Source of the DNA: Burkholderiaceae bacterium
GTDB lineage: Bacteria > Pseudomonadota > Gammaproteobacteria > Burkholderiales > Burkholderiaceae_C
Direction of reading: 5' to 3'
NCBI GenBank assembly: GCA_031256125.1
Contig: JAIRRE010000225.1
Span: 1-9,261, forward strand
Length of the DNA stretch: 9,261 bases
The position numbers were made by a program, and so were the translations under genes. Under the pieces are notes generated by a model. That model was not told the DNA's origin. It made no database searches and worked only from the letters and a program-made list of their open reading frames with translations. Of this stretch, positions 6,992 to 9,261 are shown piece after piece; within the stretch, counting starts at the first letter, position 1; every line of letters starts with the position of its first letter.

Positions 6992-7836
6992 CACGACACA
7001 CGCTCCACGCCGTCGGTCAGCGCGTCGCGGTCGTATTTCAACGCCGCGTAGCGAAAGAAGCATTCCTGGGCCAGCACGTAGCAATAAAGAAATCCCGCCC
7101 CGCCATGCCGCAAGCCGCCTCGCAGCACGTAGAGCCGCAAGAACAAGGCGCTGGCCGAGGCCAGCCCGCGCAGCACGCCGCCGCGCTGGTCATGCGCGGC
7201 GCGCTTGGCCGCGCCCAGCAGCGCGTACTGGCTGATCTTGTGCAGGCTGGTGCGCACCGAATCATAGGAATGGTGCAGCAGGGGCGCTCGCAGGCGCGCC
7301 ACCGGAGTGCCCGGCGCGAGCAGCGCCTGCTCGTGCACCGCGCCCTCGAAGCCGAGCAGACATTCGGCGGAAAACAGGCGCGGCATACCAGGCGCGCTGG
7401 TCATGCCGGTAAGCGGCCTGCCGAAAGCGACCTGTTCCCAGGTCACCTTCCACGCGCCACGCCGGCTTTCGCGCACCAGAGCGGCGATTTCTTCGCGCAG
7501 TGCGGGTGTGATGATTTCGTCCGCGTCCAGAAAGAAGATATAGCGCGCGTCCCGACAATATGGCAGGGCGCGCTGGCGCTGCACGCCAAAACCGCGCCAG
7601 TCTGGATGGCTTTGTACCTGCGCGCCATGCGCACGCGCGATGGCCGCCGTGTCGTCGCTGCTGCCCGCGTCAATGACCAAGGTACGCTCGGCAAAGCGGC
7701 TACTGTCTAGACATGCGGGCAACCGCCGCGCTTCATTGCGCGCCAACACAACGACGCATAGGCCGTCGAGTTTTTCCACTGCGGCATCGGGTGTTGCGCC
7801 GGGTTCAGTCGGGAGTACGTCCGGGGTAGAAGACAA
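6991..7836 (-). CDS. Family 2 glycosyltransferase, WaaE-like (LPS core)
   Basis: The 281-residue GT-A-type transferase begins its catalytic domain at LCVVVLARNEARRLPACL (26-43). It then has the VIDAGSSDDT nucleotide-binding strand (54-63), the GFGVQRQRAL segment (82-91) and the metal-binding LDADE (D104, D106). FEGAVHEQ (163-170) carries the probable catalytic acidic/histidine region. This pattern resembles WaaE/KdtX enzymes that add glucose to the heptose of the LPS inner core, but donor and acceptor are inferred. The C-terminal 60 residues are amphipathic and may touch the inner membrane. The longest start is TTG at 7836, four codons after the in-frame TAA of the zinc-finger gene and without a clear ribosome site; GTG at 7779 (residue 20), just before the first strand, is an alternative. 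The stop overlaps the ligase-family start. Confidence 0.85.
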   Translation of the reverse strand: MSSTPDVLPTEPGATPDAAVEKLDGLCVVVLARNEARRLPACLDSSRFAERTLVIDAGSSDDTAAIARAHGAQVQSHPDWRGFGVQRQRALPYCRDARYIFFLDADEIITPALREEIAALVRESRRGAWKVTWEQVAFGRPLTGMTSAPGMPRLFSAECLLGFEGAVHEQALLAPGTPVARLRAPLLHHSYDSVRTSLHKISQYALLGAAKRAAHDQRGGVLRGLASASALFLRLYVLRGGLRHGGAGFLYCYVLAQECFFRYAALKYDRDALTDGVERVS

Positions 7837-7845
7837 AGTCGAGCT

Positions 7846-8079
7846 TTAGACCGAATGCACGGCCGGAACCGTTTTGAGCCGATACACCGTGCCGCAATAC
7901 GGGCATTGTGCCTGGCCGCTGGACAGGTTGAGGAACACGCGCGGGTGGCTGTTCCACGCCGACATCCCGGCTTTTGGGTGGGGGCACCAAGCTTGGCCGC
8001 CGGGCGTTAAATCATGGGCGTCCAGTTCCACCACCGGCGCTGTTGTTTGCGTTGACGTTTGCGCGCTGCGGGTTGTCAT
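7846..8079 (-). CDS. Small CHCC zinc-finger domain protein
   Basis: The protein has 77 residues (78 if the preceding ATG at 8082 is used). In the 78-residue numbering C33, H46, C60 and C63 form the CHCC zinc site: WCPHP, WNSHPRVFLNL and CPYCGTVYRL. This is the zf-CHCC fold shared with the mitochondrial complex I subunit NDUFS6, and small stand-alone versions are common in Proteobacteria. The cellular role of the bacterial version is not settled; it is not DNA-binding by any feature seen here. Two ATGs occur in tandem. The ribosome site GAGGAG (8091-8086) overlaps the ilvE TGA stop, is 3 nt from the first ATG and 6 nt from the second, so I chose the second. Translation is probably coupled to ilvE. 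Confidence 0.88.
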   Translation of the reverse strand: MTTRSAQTSTQTTAPVVELDAHDLTPGGQAWCPHPKAGMSAWNSHPRVFLNLSSGQAQCPYCGTVYRLKTVPAVHSV

Positions 8080-8085
8080 CATGCA

Positions 8086-8091
8086 CTCCTC
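8086..8091 (-). promoter_or_regulatory. Ribosome binding site overlapping the ilvE stop
   Basis: GAGGAG on the - strand shares its first bases with the ilvE TGA stop (8092-8090). It is the strongest Shine-Dalgarno sequence seen in the window, and its spacing (6 nt to the ATG at 8079 versus 3 nt to the ATG at 8082) decides the zinc-finger start. Confidence 0.7.
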
Positions 8092-9031
8092 AAACCCGAG
8101 TCAGCCAGTGCGCGTAACGGCTATCCTTGCCACTGGTGATGGCGAAGAACGCCTGTTGCACTTTCTCCGTCACCGGGCCGCGCGCGCCGCCGCCCACTTG
8201 CACGCGGTCGATTTCGCGGATCGGCGTGATCTCGGCGGCGGTACCGCTGAAAAACATTTCGTCGGCGATGTAGCACTCGTCGCGCGTGATGCGCTTTTGC
8301 ACCACTTCGATGCCCAAATCCTTGGCGATGTGCAGTACCGTGTTGCGCGTAATGCCGTTGAGCGCGCCAGCGGACAGATCTGGCGTGTAGATCACGCCGT
8401 CCTTGACCAAAAACACGTTCTCGCCGGAACCTTCGGCCACGAACCCGGAGGGGTCGAGCAGAATCGCCTCGTCGTAGCCGTCTTCGGTCGCCTCCATGTT
8501 GGCCAGGATCGAGTTGGTGTAGTTGCTGACCGATTTGGCCTGCGTCATCGCCACGTTGACGTGGTGATGGGTATAGCTGCTCACGCGCACGCGAATGCCG
8601 CGCGCCAGCCCCTCCGCACCCAGATACGCGCCCCACTCCCAAGCCGCCACCATGACGTGCACGGTGTTGCCCTTGGGGCTGACGCCGAGTTTTTCCGAGC
8701 CGATCCACGCCAGTGGCCGCAGGTAGCAACTCTTGAGGTTATTGGCGCGGACCACCTCCTGATGCGCCTGGTTGATCTGATCGGGCGTAAAAGGCAGCTT
8801 CATGCGCAACACCTTGGCGCTGTTGAACAGGCGCTTGGTGTGGTCGCCCAATCGAAAGATGGCGGTACCGCCAGCCGCGTCGTAGGCGCGCACGCCCTCG
8901 AATACGCCACAGCCATAGTGCAGCGTATGGGTAAGCACATGAATCTTGGCTGCGCGCCAATCAACCAGTTGACCGTCCAGCCAGATTTTGCCGTCGCGGT
9001 CGTCCAGAGCGCAAGGAAGGGGAGAAGCCAT
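8090..9031 (-). CDS. ilvE: Branched-chain amino acid aminotransferase IlvE
   Basis: The 313-residue fold-type IV PLP enzyme is close to the 309 residues of E. coli IlvE. Shared motifs are HTLHYGCGVFEGVRAY (35-50), the PLP lysine K166 in TQAKSVSNYTNSILAN, the FVAEGSGENVF cofactor loop (E200), GITRNTVL (226-233), the DEMFFSGTAAEITPI stretch (257-271) and GPVTEKVQQAFF (285-296). It transfers amino groups between glutamate and the 2-oxo acids of valine, leucine and isoleucine in the cytosol, the last step of their synthesis. The reading frame stays open up to 9139, but the ATG at 9031 fits the family N-terminus and has AGGA (9043-9040) eight bases upstream, so I use it. It leads the run of four - strand genes; the zinc-finger gene follows at once. 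Confidence 0.95.
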   Translation of the reverse strand: MASPLPCALDDRDGKIWLDGQLVDWRAAKIHVLTHTLHYGCGVFEGVRAYDAAGGTAIFRLGDHTKRLFNSAKVLRMKLPFTPDQINQAHQEVVRANNLKSCYLRPLAWIGSEKLGVSPKGNTVHVMVAAWEWGAYLGAEGLARGIRVRVSSYTHHHVNVAMTQAKSVSNYTNSILANMEATEDGYDEAILLDPSGFVAEGSGENVFLVKDGVIYTPDLSAGALNGITRNTVLHIAKDLGIEVVQKRITRDECYIADEMFFSGTAAEITPIREIDRVQVGGGARGPVTEKVQQAFFAITSGKDSRYAHWLTRV

Positions 9032-9111
9032 GAAAAAAGTCCTGAGATAAAAAAGCACGGCGTATCCAGCATGCCGCCAGCGCTGCAAGGCGCAACACCG
9101 ACCGCAACTGG

Positions 9112-9130
9112 CCACACACAGGTTGTGTGG
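9112..9130 (-). repeat. Inverted repeat in the ilvE leader
   Basis: CCACACA-CAGGT-TGTGTGG is a perfect 7-bp inverted repeat with a 5-nt loop, about 80 bp upstream of the ilvE start and inside its probable transcribed leader. It could be an operator or an RNA hairpin. No T-run follows on the - strand, so it is not an intrinsic terminator. Confidence 0.45.
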
Positions 9131-9213
9131 TGTCCGCAAGGAATCTCGGGCACGCCCCTACCTTGGCAAGACACGTTTAACCTTTTTGTCTGCGCGATTC
9201 GCCGGACTAAAAG

Positions 9214-9242
9214 ATTTTACGGCGACAGCCGCCATCGGTCAG
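9214..9242 (-). promoter_or_regulatory. Candidate promoter for the ilvE operon
   Basis: On the - strand, CTGACC (9242-9237; 4 of 6 matches to the -35) and TAAAAT (9219-9214; 5 of 6 to the -10) are separated by 17 bp. Transcription would start near 9207, giving a leader of about 175 nt. If an upstream gene ends at 9207, this promoter would lie inside its last codons. Confidence 0.35.
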
Positions 9243-9261
9243 CACTACCCACGCCCAAAAA

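Larger units (their letters stand above)
9032..9261. other. Region upstream of ilvE with no identified gene
   Basis: These 230 bp hold a candidate promoter, a 7-bp hairpin (9112-9130), a weak 4-bp GC stem at 9221-9233, and the ilvE ribosome site. No coding sequence stands out. Two - strand frames enter from the right edge and end at TAG (9209-9207, tail ...VLTDGGCRRKIF) or at TAA (9219-9217, tail ...SADRWRLSP). Either could be the 3' end of an upstream gene, but neither tail is recognisable. Confidence 0.5.

Noticed and set aside
6992..7084. 31-residue N-terminal extension of the ligase-family protein
   Set aside because: It is Arg-rich, lies inside the glycosyltransferase coding region in another frame, and the TGATG junction at 6991 gives a better start before the first hydrophobic segment.
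6952..7710. 252-codon + strand frame opposite the glycosyltransferase
   Set aside because: It is antisense to a gene with an intact LDADE site, and its translation is Arg/Gln/His-rich without domains.
8800..9072. Leader-peptide-like frame starting at ATG 9072, rich in Leu, Phe and Ile, before ilvE
   Set aside because: It has no ribosome site, does not stop before ilvE, and runs about 90 codons as an alternate frame inside ilvE, unlike an attenuator leader peptide.
9032..9139. 36-residue N-terminal extension of IlvE
   Set aside because: The family N-terminus and an AGGA site eight bases upstream both support ATG 9031.

Overview
The window is a gene-dense, GC-rich stretch of a Gram-negative chromosome. 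The gene set includes AmpG, an O-antigen-ligase-type membrane protein, a CHCC zinc-finger protein next to ilvE, and a YcbL/GloC-type hydrolase, and it points to a proteobacterium. The GC-rich coding style and the ilvE / zinc-finger / glycosyltransferase grouping suggest a betaproteobacterium, but this is an inference from gene families, not a species call. I found no rRNA, tRNA, CRISPR array, insertion sequence or prophage.

Left part (1-2334, + strand): the last codons of a probable antitoxin overlap a PemK/MazF-family toxin. They are followed by gloC (hydroxyacylglutathione hydrolase) and ampG (anhydromuropeptide permease), which overlap by 4 nt. The four genes run in one direction with almost no gaps and could share transcripts, though toxin and housekeeping genes are functionally unrelated.

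Middle part (2335-5688): an iron-dependent group III alcohol dehydrogenase on the - strand converges on ampG. It diverges from a two-component pair (OmpR-type response regulator, then a HAMP-containing histidine kinase) across an AT-rich 144-bp spacer. That spacer holds a good sigma70-like promoter for the dehydrogenase with a palindrome centred on its -10, so local regulation of the dehydrogenase is plausible but unproven.

Right part (5648-9261, - strand): a compact operon-like run reads ilvE (branched-chain aminotransferase), a small CHCC zinc-finger protein, a family-2 glycosyltransferase resembling LPS-core WaaE, and an O-antigen ligase/polymerase-family protein. Junctions are tight: a ribosome site overlaps a stop codon, one stop and the next start lie in the same frame, and there is a TGATG overlap. 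The last gene's 3' end overlaps the histidine kinase 3' end by 41 bp on the opposite strand. A 230-bp region upstream of ilvE carries a candidate promoter and a perfect 7-bp hairpin but no gene I can identify.

The window looks mostly like ordinary chromosomal content. I see no convincing previously undescribed system. The observations worth checking are regulatory or concern gene boundaries.
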